Below, one piece after another: positions 1 through 10,900 of a DNA stretch of 64,000 bases. Numbering within the stretch: position 1 is the stretch's first letter; every line of letters begins with the position of its first letter. A program made the translations under genes and the position numbers. Source of the DNA: Platanthera guangdongensis (lineage: Eukaryota > Streptophyta > Magnoliopsida > Asparagales > Orchidaceae); the NCBI GenBank assembly GCA_039583875.1, contig CM077161.1:62625885-62689884 (forward strand), written 5' to 3'. Under the pieces are notes generated by a model, which was not told where the DNA came from, searched no databases, and worked only from the letters and a program-made list of their open reading frames with translations.

Positions 1-48
1 ATGTGCACCAGATTTGAGTAGAATTTTCTGTCCCGTCACCACTAGAAA

Positions 49-810
49 ATGGTCTATAATGTGTATGCTAGAAGACAGGCACCCACTTATGATGGTTATG
101 ACTATTTGTATGCTAAAGTCATGGCAAAACATACCCCAGCCTTGCCTTCATACCACATGAATACCAACCATCCCCACACTTATCCTCCCACTAGAACTGA
201 GGCACCTACTTATGATGGTTTACGGTGTCCCCAAGTTTTCCTACACTAGGTTAAGGAAATAGAGTGCTACTTTGAGTGGTACAAATCGAATGACGCAGAT
301 AAGGTGCGAGTGGCGAGAATAAAGTTGTTAGGTAGAGCTAAGATATTCTGGTTGAATAAGGAACGATGTATGAGAACTGGGAATGGTAAATTACTTATTG
401 GTTAGGCAGACATGAAGGCCATATTGATAGAACAGTACATCCCTACGTACCATAGATCGTAGATGTTAGATGATTTTGCTACCCTTAAATAAGGGAATAA
501 GTCGGTCTCTGAGTATATGAGTCTTCTTAAGGATATGATGGTTAGGTGTGGTGCGAAGGAGGTGCCAGAGCTCACCCTCTCTAGGTTTCATAAGGGGTTA
601 AACCCCTATATCCAGGATAAATTAATGTGTTATGGTCACACCAACCTAAACACCACTTTTAATGTTGAATTTGATATTAAGAAGCATAATGTTCATAAGA
701 ATAAGACTCGCTCGTTTCAGAAGGGAGAGTTCGTCTTAGGACCACCACCCACTTTTAGGAAAACCATTCCTATTAGTTCTTATGTCTTGGACTCCAAAAA
801 ATGTTTCTGA
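49..810 (+). pseudogene. gag of the old Ty3/gypsy element (broken)
   Basis: From about 250 one frame reads as a retrotransposon gag domain: KVRVARIKLLGRAKIFWL, then a QYIPTYH stretch, then SVSEYMSLLKDMMVRCGAKE and LSRFHKGLNPYIQDKL. This is the usual order of a Ty3/gypsy capsid region. The frame is broken by three in-frame stops, TAG at 403-405, TAG at 460-462 and TAA at 490-492. These sit where Trp, Gln and Gln are expected, so each fits a single C-to-T or G-to-A transition. The upstream part (49-249) is Pro/Tyr/Thr-rich and in another frame. The CCHC knuckle expected after such a gag was not seen. Confidence 0.7.
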
Positions 811-1600
811 TAGGGTGTTGCCTCTGTTAGCCTCGACGACTGAGCCTCCTAAGATCGTGATTGAAACCAATGAGGATTCTGATGTATATGTAGTATCTCT
901 TGATTTTGAGGATGACCCCATAGGGGAGAGTATTCCGACATGTACGTTAGTGCCCGACAATTCTGATGAGGCTGAAATTGAAAGAATACCTAGTGATTTG
1001 GAAGATGATGTTTGGGATGATGGTATTCTGATATGTGAGAGTATTCTATTCATTATTACGTGCCCTACTAGTGTTGTGTCTGTTCACCCTAGTATTGAGT
1101 GCCCTCTCTAGGATATGATCCCCATCATGTTAGAGCCTACGATTACACCCGCTGAGATTGTATCTGAGTTTTCCGAGGAGTCTGAATGTGAGGATGTTCT
1201 TATTATTATGGATGAGTTACGATCTAAGGGAAGGGTAATTTTGGACGATACTGTTGTTGTACACCCAGATGTGAGTTCTTTGATGTCGTCACCATTGGGT
1301 GAAATTTTTACTGATTTGGATTTTATTTTGTGTTTGATTATACTGACCCTTCCCCCTATTTATTTGCCCACATTAGTTGACTTTTGGGGATGTGGAACCG
1401 GTAGACCTAGTACGTGTTTTTGTGTCATGCCCATTTTATTAGTTCCTACAATGGCATTGTATCAGCGTATAGATATCACTATGTTGAGCGCACTAGTATT
1501 TGGACTTTTTACCGCACCTCATAGATGTGACTACGCGTCATCTTTTACAGCTCATTTTTTCTGCGTGTCTGACTACGGTTCCGTCCTCTACTATGACTGA
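782..1600 (+). pseudogene. Unrecognised acidic segment between gag and pol tail
   Basis: Two open stretches (782-1111 and 1115-1600) follow gag. The first is rich in Asp, Glu, Ser and Pro (for example VYVVSLDFEDDPIGES and AEIERIPSDLEDDVWDDG). The second becomes hydrophobic (ILCLIILTLPPIYLPTLV). I recognise no protease, RT or RNase H motif. The stretch occupies the place where pol enzymes should be. It may be decayed spacer of the deleted element or a lineage-specific insert. Whether it is translated is unknown. Confidence 0.35.
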
Positions 1601-2660
1601 TTCTAAATATTTGGCAATTGTGCCTCTGGGTGCGGTGTCCCCTATACATATTTATATACCACACCCGATCGCACGAATATACCCACCGCCTTTTGATGAA
1701 CCTCATTTCCCCACGTTAGTGACTTTAGTTGGGTCTCTTGAGTTGTATCGCTCGCAAATCTTTTCCCAAAAGGGAGCATCCAACTATATTTTTCATGATG
1801 AGCGGTTCTCCTTAGCATATCTTCATGCCAAGCGTGAGTATTTAAAATATATAATTAAAACTGTGAATTTAGAGCTCATTAAAATCATCTCTGATTATAA
1901 GGCTCCCGTACCACCTGACTTAACCCCCTTATCCTTGGTATTTAGTTTGAGTCACGTAGCACATGGGTTCACTTCTCACGGTAGTAAGATACTTAGGCGT
2001 ACATTTAAAAAATTAATCACTCACTTTGCGTCCAATTTCTTACATGCAAGTTCATCACCGAATGAGATCATGCACGGATATAAAACACTAATGAATTTTG
2101 ACTTGATTTCATTACCGCCATATTATAGGTCAGGTCAATTCGTACAAGATTTTGCCTCTCATGTTCAAAATTCATATAAGCACATTAGTGAAGTGCTAAC
2201 CACACATTATACATCTTATCAATTTCATGCTAACATACATAAAAGAGCGTCTCACTTTAAGGTTGGCGATTTAGTTTTGGTACGTCTCCTCCCTAAACGG
2301 ATGCCTTCGGGCACTTTAAAAAAGTGGGCGAATCGACGAGATAGAACTTTTCGGATATTAAATAAATTAGGAGAAAACGCATATCTTTTGAAGTTACCCA
2401 CTGATTGGGGTATTTTCCCTATTTTTAATGTTTCTGATTTAACGTCATATGTTTCTCCACCACTTGAATTATCTGCCTGTATGTTTCGTTCTACTGCATT
2501 TTCTAGTGGGTTGGAGGGTGAGCTTGTTTCTGGATCGCTATCTCCATCGGTCTCTAATGGAGGTACATTGATTGTTGATGATAAAACTTTTTCTTCTTTA
2601 TTGCCAAATGCTTTTCCCAGGTTTTCTAGGACCAATTTTTTGTCTGACAGGTTTGGTTGA
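1500..2660 (+). pseudogene. pol C-terminal tail of the old Ty3/gypsy element
   Basis: A 386-codon open frame whose residues from about 220 onward match the end of Ty3/gypsy pol. It reads SYKHISEVLTTHYTSYQFHA, then HKRASHFKVGDLVLVRLLP, then RTFRILNKLGENAYLLKLP, then FNVSDLTSYV. In intact elements this segment follows the integrase core. Here nothing resembling the HHCC finger or the DDE core precedes it. The first 200 residues are unrecognised. The frame ends just upstream of the polypurine tract, as expected for the end of pol. Confidence 0.6.
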
Positions 2661-2773
2661 TGGGTGATGACCGTACTTCTGTTACTTGGATTTCCGAGCC
2701 AGACTTGCCACGTGCTAATGCTATTTTCGGCTACTTTCCCCTTCCGGGCCACTCATCGGTGATGAGTGCTTTT

Positions 2774-2787
2774 GAGTGGGGGAGAAA
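2774..2787 (+). promoter_or_regulatory. Polypurine tract of the old gypsy element
   Basis: The purine run GAGTGGGGGAGAA lies directly upstream of TGATGGAG, the start of the 3' LTR. This is the position of the plus-strand priming site in LTR retrotransposons. Confidence 0.65.
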
Positions 2788-2958
2788 TGATGGAGACGTT
2801 GCTGATGCGGCTGCCATTGATCCCTGTCTGAGAGAGTTAGTGGATTGGGATGATCGATGTCGCAAGCTCGAGGATGGGATTCTACCACGACGCCAATGCC
2901 ACCACGGCTACATCTTAACGCCGCCGCCGTTACATGTTTTACTCGATGTCTGTCGTCG
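2788..2958 (+). repeat. 3' LTR of the old gypsy element, first part
   Basis: The LTR starts with TGATGGAG immediately after the purine tract. The matching inverse terminus CTCCATCA is at 17511-17518, beyond the Athila insertion. Joined across the insertion, the LTR would be about 1.2 kb. Confidence 0.65.
2954..2958. other. Target-site duplication CGTCG, left copy
   Basis: CGTCG precedes the left LTR and is repeated exactly at 16477-16481 after the right LTR of the Athila-type element. Confidence 0.9.
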
Positions 2959-5900
2959 TGATTTGCCCGCGAACAGACTCTTACTGTGGTTGGTTCGGTG
3001 AGTCGATCGCCGCGGGCTTGCTAGGGTAGGCAAGTGCACCTATCGCAAGTAGTACTCGATATTCGGGAGAATACCGAGGTCGTATTATTCCCGGGAACGG
3101 GTTGATTACCCCTACTCCTCCGAAAACACTATTATTTTACCGAAATAGAAGTTGAGGGTTTTAAGTAAAATAGGAACAAAAATAGATTTTAAGAAAGTAG
3201 ACGATGAAGAGATAACTCCCGGTATCGAATTGCGTTAGGATTAAAAATAGATTTGAATAACTAGATATCTAAAGTTTCAATTTAATTAATGCGGAAACTT
3301 GGCCGTGGAGGTTCAAAATAATGAGCTCACCTATCTCTAGGAATATCGCTCACCTAGACATTAAGGCTATTCGACCGGGCTCTCGTCCGACGAAGGATTC
3401 CCCTTAATGCCCGCAGTACGCTAAGAACCCCGCTATTGGGTGGGGAACCCGATCCGGTAGAGTTAGCGCGCCTCCTCTCTCGAGGGTTAGTGCGGAACTC
3501 TATCTACCCAGGGGTGATCTGTCCATATGCACGGCCTCTCGGCTAGCTAGCATATGGATAACGGAAATAGAGCCCACACATCGATATGTGGGTCTACGCG
3601 TCGTTAACCCGGGGTAAACCTTAAGTTTTTAATTAAATTGAAAAATTAGACATTTGGTTATTTAAAACATTTTAGATCCCAAACCTCTTCGATACCGAGG
3701 GCTAAAAGAAATTAGCCACTCATCGGAATGGGGAAAGCTTGTATGTTTGGTTATGCGAGCGTCCTAAACTATTCGCTGAAAGGTTATAAAGAAAATAAGA
3801 AGAAAAGCAAAATAACCTAATTTTAGAAAAGTTATTACAAATAAACACACCCGCACTCATTCAAACATATAACAAAAGGAAGAAATAAAACTAATTTACA
3901 CATAAGAGAAAATTGCATAATTGACATTTGCAGGTCCCACTCAAACGAGTGGGGGCGGGAAATAAAAGCTGAAAAGTGCATAATTGAAAGTTGCAAGTCC
4001 CACTCAAACGAGTGGGGGCGGAAAATTAAAGCTGAAAATTGCAAGTCCTACTCAAACGAGTAGGACTGAAATGAAAGCGAGTCCTACTCAAACGAGTAGG
4101 AGAAAATAAATGCGATTACAGGGCTTTCTTAAATATTTACATCAAAATACAGTCCGACCATTTAACTCCTAGCGAGTAGGCGGAAAATCAAATCCAGCCA
4201 TTTAACTCAAGTGAGTAGGCGGAAAAATAAAGAATGAAAATTACAAGTCCTACTCAAACGAGTAGGACTAAAAATACAGACCGGCCATTTAACTCAAGTG
4301 AGTAGGCGGAAAAATAAAAAAATGAAAACACTTGCTTGAATGAAATCCAGCCAATTAACTCAAGTGAGTAGGCGGAAAAATAAAACAACACACGCACTCT
4401 ACTTGAATAAAATCCAGCCAATTAACTCAAGTGAGTAGGCGGAAAAATAAAAACAACACACGCACTCTACTTGAATAGTAACTACTCACGCACTCGACAT
4501 AAATAAACACACACACACACACTTGCATAATTTAACTTAGGAGCTGAAAAATATCTCATACACGCACACACTCGTGCTAAAATAATTGCAAAAATCAAAG
4601 TTATCGAAAAATTAAAATGACTGCATTTCTACCGCTGGAATGCAGTAGAAATGCATAAAAAGGCAAAATAAAAATTGTTTGAGCAAAAAGTTTTCAAATT
4701 AAAGTGAGAAGGGCAAGTGCCCGAAAAATTAAAACGGTTACATTTTTACCGTTAGATTTTGATAGAAATGCTAAAAAAGTGAAAATAAAAATTGTTCGAG
4801 CGAAAATATTTTTTGTAATTACTTAAAATGAAAGTTGATGAATAATAAAAATAACAATTTATACATTACTATAGCCTTGTAAAATGAATTAAAAAGAGGG
4901 AGTAAGCTAAAAAGAAGCATTAGTTTTATAGTTAAAACAAAGTAAAAGCTAAGTTAAGAGAGGTGAAAATCACCTTTTTTAAGTTTAACATGTTCATAAG
5001 AATGCTTTTTAAAGTATGAAAATCCTAAATCTAACCAAATTTAAAGAGTGAGAATGAAAATCGGCATAGTAATGGCTATAAGTTTTGTTATATTTGGAAA
5101 AATAAACGAGAACATTTGCGTTTTAAAACATGAAAGTGTATAAGATTGAAGTAAAGGAGGCCTTTAGAGAAAATTCAGAGCATATGAGGATGAGAAAAAT
5201 ATCTATTTTATTAATAAAAGAAGTTGATTACAGGAGCTTAAACAAACTAAATTCAAAAAGGGGGAAAGAGAATCCTTACATAGCACTAAAGCAGCTCTAA
5301 CGGCAGCCCTTATACATCAAAATGGTTCGGATTTTTGGAACCCCTAACTCATACAGCAGCTGCCTTTTTATAGGCAAAAATTTCCAAGTACACGCCCTCC
5401 GACACGGGCGTGTCGGGGGGCGTGTCAGCACTATTTACCGCGGGATTCGGCGACCTGACGGATTTGACGGCGATTTGACTCTCCGGCCGAAAACGCGGTG
5501 GTCACGCCCCAGGGTCACGGGCGTGACGGTGGGCGTGTCATTCGGCACTTTAAGGCGATGTTGACTTCGGGATTCGCCGGCGGCAGTTTGTCGGGGCGGA
5601 CACGGGCGTGGCGCACATCGGACACGGGCGTGTCCCTCTTGGGTTCGACGAACGCTGAGCGCGGAACATTGACCAGGTTGTCACGGGGCGTGTCCGGCTG
5701 CCACGGGTGTGTCGCACATCAGACACGGGCGTGGCCCTCTTGGGTCGACGAAAGTTGAGTTGAAATTATCAAGCGGGATGGACACGGCTGGGTCACGCCC
5801 CGTGTCAGATTGACACGGGCGTGTCGAATTATGGAACACGGGCGTGTCAGGCTTTTATCTTCAACATTGGCTTCTTTTCGGGATTTTGAGCTGTCACGCC

Positions 5901-6112
5901 CTGGTCACGGGCGTGACCAATATGTCACGGGCGTGACATGTCATTTTTTTGCAGATTTTGACTTTTTTCACTGAAAAATAAAATAAAGCAAGTTAGTATA
6001 ATATTTACAAAAATAGGAGCATTTTATTGAATAAAAACAAGTAGAAATGACAAAAATTAAATAAGACGACTTAAGTAATGTACATAAAATTAGGTATATT
6101 TACAACTCATCA
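2959..6112 (-). repeat. 3' LTR of the Athila-type element (left copy)
   Basis: Direct repeat of 13323-16476, equal in length (3154 bp). On the plus strand it runs TGATTTGCCCGC ... ACAACTCATCA. Because the element is on the minus strand this is the downstream LTR. Short frames inside it (for example 3835-4044 minus and 5322-5758 plus) also occur in the other LTR and come from repeat arrays, not genes. Confidence 0.95.
3925..4500. repeat. Short-repeat array in the Athila LTR (ACTCAAACGAGT / CTCAAGTGAGTAGG)
   Basis: Repeated short units occur: CCCACTCAAACGAGTGGG, CCTACTCAAACGAGTAGG and CATTTAACTCAAGTGAGTAGG. Several are inverted repeats around the centre (ACTC-AAAC-GAGT). The same array is at about 14289-14864 in the other LTR. 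It lies downstream of the TATA box in transcript direction, so it would be transcribed in R/U5 and could fold into hairpins. Confidence 0.75.
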
Positions 6113-6126
6113 AATACCCCCATACT
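6113..6126 (-). promoter_or_regulatory. Polypurine tract of the Athila-type element
   Basis: On the minus strand TATGGGGGTATTT directly abuts the LTR start TGATGAG. This is the expected plus-strand primer position, at the inner edge of the 3' LTR. Confidence 0.75.
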
Positions 6127-7549
6127 TAAGCTTTTGCTATTCCAGAGCAAAAGTTTGAGATGAACTTATAAGGAATAAAAAAACTCTAAGTTTAGCTATC
6201 GCTTAATCAATTATAAGAGAGATCTAAATAAATAAACGGGGCGTAAGAGTTAAGTCCTAAATTTATGAAGATGATTTAAATAGCGCAAAAGTTTCGGCCA
6301 AAAGACTTCTTGATATAATCAAATAGAAAGTAATAATTGTAAAGGTTAGATTAACAAGAATAGTTTGGAATTATATGAACTTTTAGCCTATAGGAGTTTT
6401 ACTGGAAATAATGCAATTTACAAATTATGCTCTCAAAACGATTTTTGAATTAAATCTAGAATCATGAAATTGGCTATGATGTTGGTTAATGAAGAGGTTT
6501 TTGATGTTTGAGGCGAGGTAATTTTTTCTCGAACCTCCGTGTTTTTTTTTTTGGATTATTAGGAAAACGAAATCTTATTTTCCTAATATCGATTTTTTTT
6601 CAACTTCAAAATAAATGTTAACCCAATGTATATGTGTAGGAGTAATGAATTTTATCCTCTTACTCCATAGCATATAATCTTTTAATCTATTGGGTGCCTA
6701 TGTTTACGGAACGAAATCTTATTCCCATTGACATAGGATCTTTTAAGGATAACAAATTTATCATGCCAAGTCAGTCATGATAAGGACGGTGAGAAAAGAA
6801 AACTAGATTTTTTATTAAAAAACAATTTTGAGAGCAACCTTAATAAATTGTAAGTTCCAAGTTTTCAGAAAGCTAAAAGTAAACATAATTGAATCCTATA
6901 ATCGTTATTTTCTAACATAATACACGTGCTCCTATTAATGAAAAATTAGAAGTAGTGCCTAAAACGAGTTCGCTATTTTTAACAAAGCATAATGAATTCT
7001 TTAAAACTTAACCCCGAATATTTAAATTTTTCAATCAATAATTAACAAACGAATAACAAACAAAGAATTAATAAAATTCACATATAAATAAATTCAAAGC
7101 AAAATTTTTGGATAGCAAGAAAATTAAGGATGGTATATTTGATTTATTTGTTTCAAAATATTTTTTTGGTTGTTTTAGAGTTTTTTTTGTTTTTATAATT
7201 TTTTTTTTTTGATGATTAGTGAACTTATTATCTTTTTTAGATTTTTAAGGTTTTGCGGAAAGTGGGAGAAAAAGAGATGGTATGAGAGAAAAAAGGAATG
7301 GGGAGAGAGAAGATTATTTACAAAAATATTTACACAGATTTTTACAAAATGAAACTAAACATGTTTTTGGAATTTTGGTTTTATGAATTTTTTTTTTTTT
7401 TTGAAGTTTTTGTTTTATAATTTTTTTGTGTTTTTTTTTTGGGATTTTTGCTTTAAAAAGACATAAAACAAAAACATTTTTAAAGACAGAAAATAAATAA
7501 TTTAGGTTTTTTTTTTTTTGAAGTTTTTGTTATTTTTATAGTTTTTTTT
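6127..7549 (-). other. Athila 3' noncoding region, AT-rich
   Basis: About 1.4 kb of A/T-rich sequence with long T runs between pol and the 3' LTR. No frame of useful length or recognisable motif is present. In many Athila elements this interval carries an env-like ORF. None is visible here, apart from the short hydrophobic frame at 7550-7888. Confidence 0.6.
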
Positions 7550-7888
7550 TTATATATATATATTTATATTTTTTATGTTTAAAGTGCAGAAAATAGAAAG
7601 ACAGTGCAGAAAATAGAAATATGAAAAAGAAAGAGAGAAAACACCCCCATACTTAAGTCTAACATTGTCCCCAATGTTGTAACGTAAGTATGCGGAACAA
7701 AACAGGGAAGATAATATATACAAAGAAAAGAAAGAAATGGGGGGGGGTAGAAGCTTCCCTGAGAGGAGGTGGGGGAGGCGCAGTTTAGGAACCCTGCAGT
7801 AGGAAGAAAAATAGCAAAGAAAAAGGTAAAGAGATAGCGAAAAAGATAAACATGGGGTGCCTCCCAGGAGCGCTTTGTTTATAGTCAC
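7550..7888 (-). CDS. Short hydrophobic ORF downstream of pol (uncertain)
   Basis: A 112-codon frame lies just downstream of the gag-pol stop. It starts MTINKALLGGTPC and then becomes Leu/Phe/Tyr/Ser-rich, with hydrophobic stretches that could span a membrane. It overlaps the second CCCCCATACTTAAG motif and a low-complexity A/T tract, so the hydrophobic composition may simply reflect base composition. It could be a remnant of the env-like region, but nothing in it is diagnostic. Confidence 0.2.
   Translation of the reverse strand: MTINKALLGGTPCLSFSLSLYLFLCYFSSYCRVPKLRLPHLLSGKLLPPPISFFSLYILSSLFCSAYLRYNIGDNVRLKYGGVFSLSFSYFYFLHCLSIFCTLNIKNINIYI
7641..7676 (-). promoter_or_regulatory. Second polypurine-like motif plus short inverted repeat
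   Basis: Plus-strand ACACCCCCATACTTAAGT nearly repeats the sequence at the 3' LTR edge (ATACCCCCATACTTAAGC at about 6115-6131). It is followed by AACATTGTCCCCAATGTT, an inverted repeat. Its position about 1.5 kb upstream of the true tract suggests an internal purine tract or a duplicated end. Confidence 0.5.
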
Positions 7889-7910
7889 GTAGCTTGACTA
7901 TGTTGGCGGT

Positions 7911-10900
7911 TTATATATCGAGGAGGGTTATGGATTCGAAGTTACCGCCCACAGGATCGCCTGCTATGTATAATTTTAAGCGATGACCGTTCACTTTAAA
8001 CGAGCCTTTATCCGGGTGGGAGACGAGTACGGTCCCATAAGGCCAAACCTCTTCAACTTTGAAGGGGCCGGACCAACGTGATCTAAGTTTCCCGGGGAAA
8101 AGTCTAAGTCGTGAGTTATAAAGAAGGACAAGATCGCCCGGAGAAAAAGTTTTTGGGGGCTTGAGTTTTCGGTCGTGATAAAACTTAGAACGCTCCTTAT
8201 AGAACTTATTGCTCTCATATGCGTTGGCACGCCATTCATCGAGCTCGTTTAGTTGCAGTTTTCTATTTTGGGCGGCTAAGTTAGCGTCGAGATTTAAAAG
8301 TTTTAAAGCCCAAAGTGCGCGATGTTCTAATTCGACGGGTAGATGACACGCTTTGCCGTACACTAATCGATACGGCGTACAACCAATTGCGGTTTTGTAT
8401 GCGGTACGATAAGCCCACAACGCATCGTCGAGCTTGATGGACCAATCTTTCCTATTAAGTGAAACGGTTTTCTCTAATATGCACTTTATCTCCCGATTTA
8501 CTACCTCTACTTGGCCACTAGTTTGCGGGTGGTAGGGGGTGGCAAGTTTGTGCGTGACGCCGTATCGAGCTAATGTCTTAGCCATCTGGGTGTTGCAGAA
8601 ATGCGTCCCCCGATCACTTACAATAGCGCGCGGAGTGCCGAAGCGAGAAAATAGCTTTTTAAGAAATGTAACGACGACTCGCGCATCGTTGGTGGGGAGA
8701 GCTTGCACTTCCGCCCATCTTGATACGTAGTCGACCGGTACTAAAATATACATATTTTTGAAAGACGGAGGTAGGGGGCCAACAAAATCTATGCCCCATA
8801 AATCGAAGACTTCGCATTCTAAAAACATGTTTTGGGGCATCTCGTCGCGACGAGAGATGTTACCCGACCGCTGACAGCTATCGCATGCGCGCACAAAATT
8901 GTGAGCATCTTTGAATAGAGTGGGCCAAAAGAAGCCCGCCTCTAGCGCCTTCCGCGCGGTCCGGTTAGCTTGATAATGCCCACCAGCCGGACCCTCGTGG
9001 CAGTGCCTAAGGATTTGCGTGCACTCCACACCCGCGACACATCTTCGGACTGCTTGGTCCGCGCAGAGACAAAAAAGGAAAGGGTCCTCCCAAAAGAAAT
9101 ATTTCAAGTCAGAAAAGAATTTCTTCTTTTGCTGGCTTGAAAAGTCTTTTGGAAGTACCCTCGCAACTAAATAGTTTGCAAAATCTGCGAACCAAGGCGG
9201 GGAAGAAGAACTAGTAGGTATGGCTAGGAGGCGTTCCTCGGGGAATCTATCATTTATGTCAGATTCGACGAGCGCTTCCGCAGTGGGATTTTCTAAGCGG
9301 GAGAGGTGATCGGCGGCTAAATTTTTCGCGCCCCTCTTATCCCGGATCTCTAAATCGAACTCCTGCAAGAGGAGGATCCATCGAAGAAGGCGGGGTTTGG
9401 CGTCCGTTTTTGCTAACAAATATTTTAAGGCGGAATGGTCGGTAAATACGATAACTTTGGATAACGTTATATACGAGCGAAACTTATCGAAAGCAAATAC
9501 GACGGCTAAAAGTTCCTTTTCCGTTGTCGTATAATTTCCTTGTGCGGAAGTGAGGGTCTTGCTAGCGTAGTAAATAGGATGAAAATATTTGTTTATACGT
9601 TGGCCAAGAACGGCTCCTACAGCAATATCACTAGCGTCGCACATAATCTCGAACCGAAGGGTCCAATCGGGCGCCACTAAAATAGGTGAATTGATAAGTT
9701 TTTGTTTTATGAAATTAAATGCAGACTCGCATTCGTTATCAAAGACAAAATTTGATTCCTTTTCCAAGAGGCGAGTAAGCGGCTTTGTTATTTTTGAAAA
9801 ATCTTGAATAAAACGCCTATAAAAGCCCGCGTGCCCTAAGAAACTCCTAATAGATTTAACGTTGGAAGGCGGGGGAAGTTTTTCTATAATTTCAACTTTG
9901 GCCTTATCGACCTCCATCCCCTTAGACGAAATCATATGGCCGAGAACCAAACCTTCTCGAACCATAAAGTTACATTTTTCCCAATTTAAAACAAGATGCG
10001 TGTCCTCGCATCGCTGAAGGACACGGTCTAAATTATGAAGACAGGACGGGAAAGAGCTTCCGAAAACAGAGAAGTCATCCATAAAGACTTCCATAATGTC
10101 TCCTACCAGCTCGCCAAAGATCGCTAGCATACATCTTTGAAATGTAGCAGGCGCGTTGCAAAGGCCAAATGGCATTCTTCGATATGCGAAGGTACCAAAC
10201 GGGCAGGTAAAAGTTGTTTTCTCTTGGTCATCGGGGGAAATGGGGATTTGGAAAAACCCCGATAATCCATCGAGAAAACAAAAATACGGATGACCGGACA
10301 AACGCTCTAAAATTTGGTCTAAAAATGGTAGTGGGAAATGATCCTTACGGGTGGCGTCATTTAGTTTTCTATAATCGATGCACACCCGCCAACCCGTAAC
10401 AGTACGAGTTGGGACGAGTTCATTGTGCTCATTCTCCACTACGGTAAGACCGCCCTTTTTGGGCACCACGTGAATGGGACTAACCCACGTACTATCCGAT
10501 ATGGGATAAATAATCCCCGCATCTAATAATTTAATAATTTCGGCCTTAACGACGTCTTTCATGTTTGGGTTAAGACGTCGCTGCGGTTGAATAGTTTTGC
10601 GGCAATTATCTAGAAGAAAAATCTTATGGGTGCAGAAAGACGGGTTAATCCCTTTGAGATCAGAAATTTGCCAAGCAATTGCGTCGCGATGTTTAAGCAA
10701 AACTCCCAATAAATCAGAAGTCTCCGATTCGCTCAAATGCGAAGAAATGATAACAGGGAGTGTATCATCTTTCCCCAAAAAGGCGTATTTGAGTGAATCG
10801 GGTAGGGGTTTGAGTTCAAGGCAGGGCGGTTCTTCTAACGAGGTTTTAATTCCTATGTCTTTCTTACCAATTGGTTCGAAAGACAAGTCTATAGAGGTAT

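Larger units (their letters stand above)
1..2958 (+). mobile_element. Old Ty3/gypsy element, 3' part, plus strand, RT-less; continues at 16482-17518
   Basis: The internal region of a degenerate Ty3/gypsy retrotransposon runs off the left edge of the window. It shows a gag-like stretch (about 250-810), an unrecognised acidic stretch (about 780-1600), then the extreme C-terminal part of pol (about 2200-2470), a purine tract and a 3' LTR starting at 2788. No protease, reverse transcriptase, RNase H or integrase catalytic core lies between gag and the pol tail, so the copy is internally deleted or belongs to a non-autonomous lineage. The 3' LTR was later split by the Athila-type element. The 5' LTR and the target duplication lie outside the window. 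Confidence 0.8.

Noticed and set aside
3925..4500. Regular short repeats resembling a CRISPR array
   Set aside because: Variable spacing, no unique spacers of constant size, eukaryotic LTR context and an identical copy in the other LTR.
5322..5758. Frames in the Athila U3 (repeated at 15686-16122)
   Set aside because: Translation of the CACGGGCGTG array, present in both LTRs.
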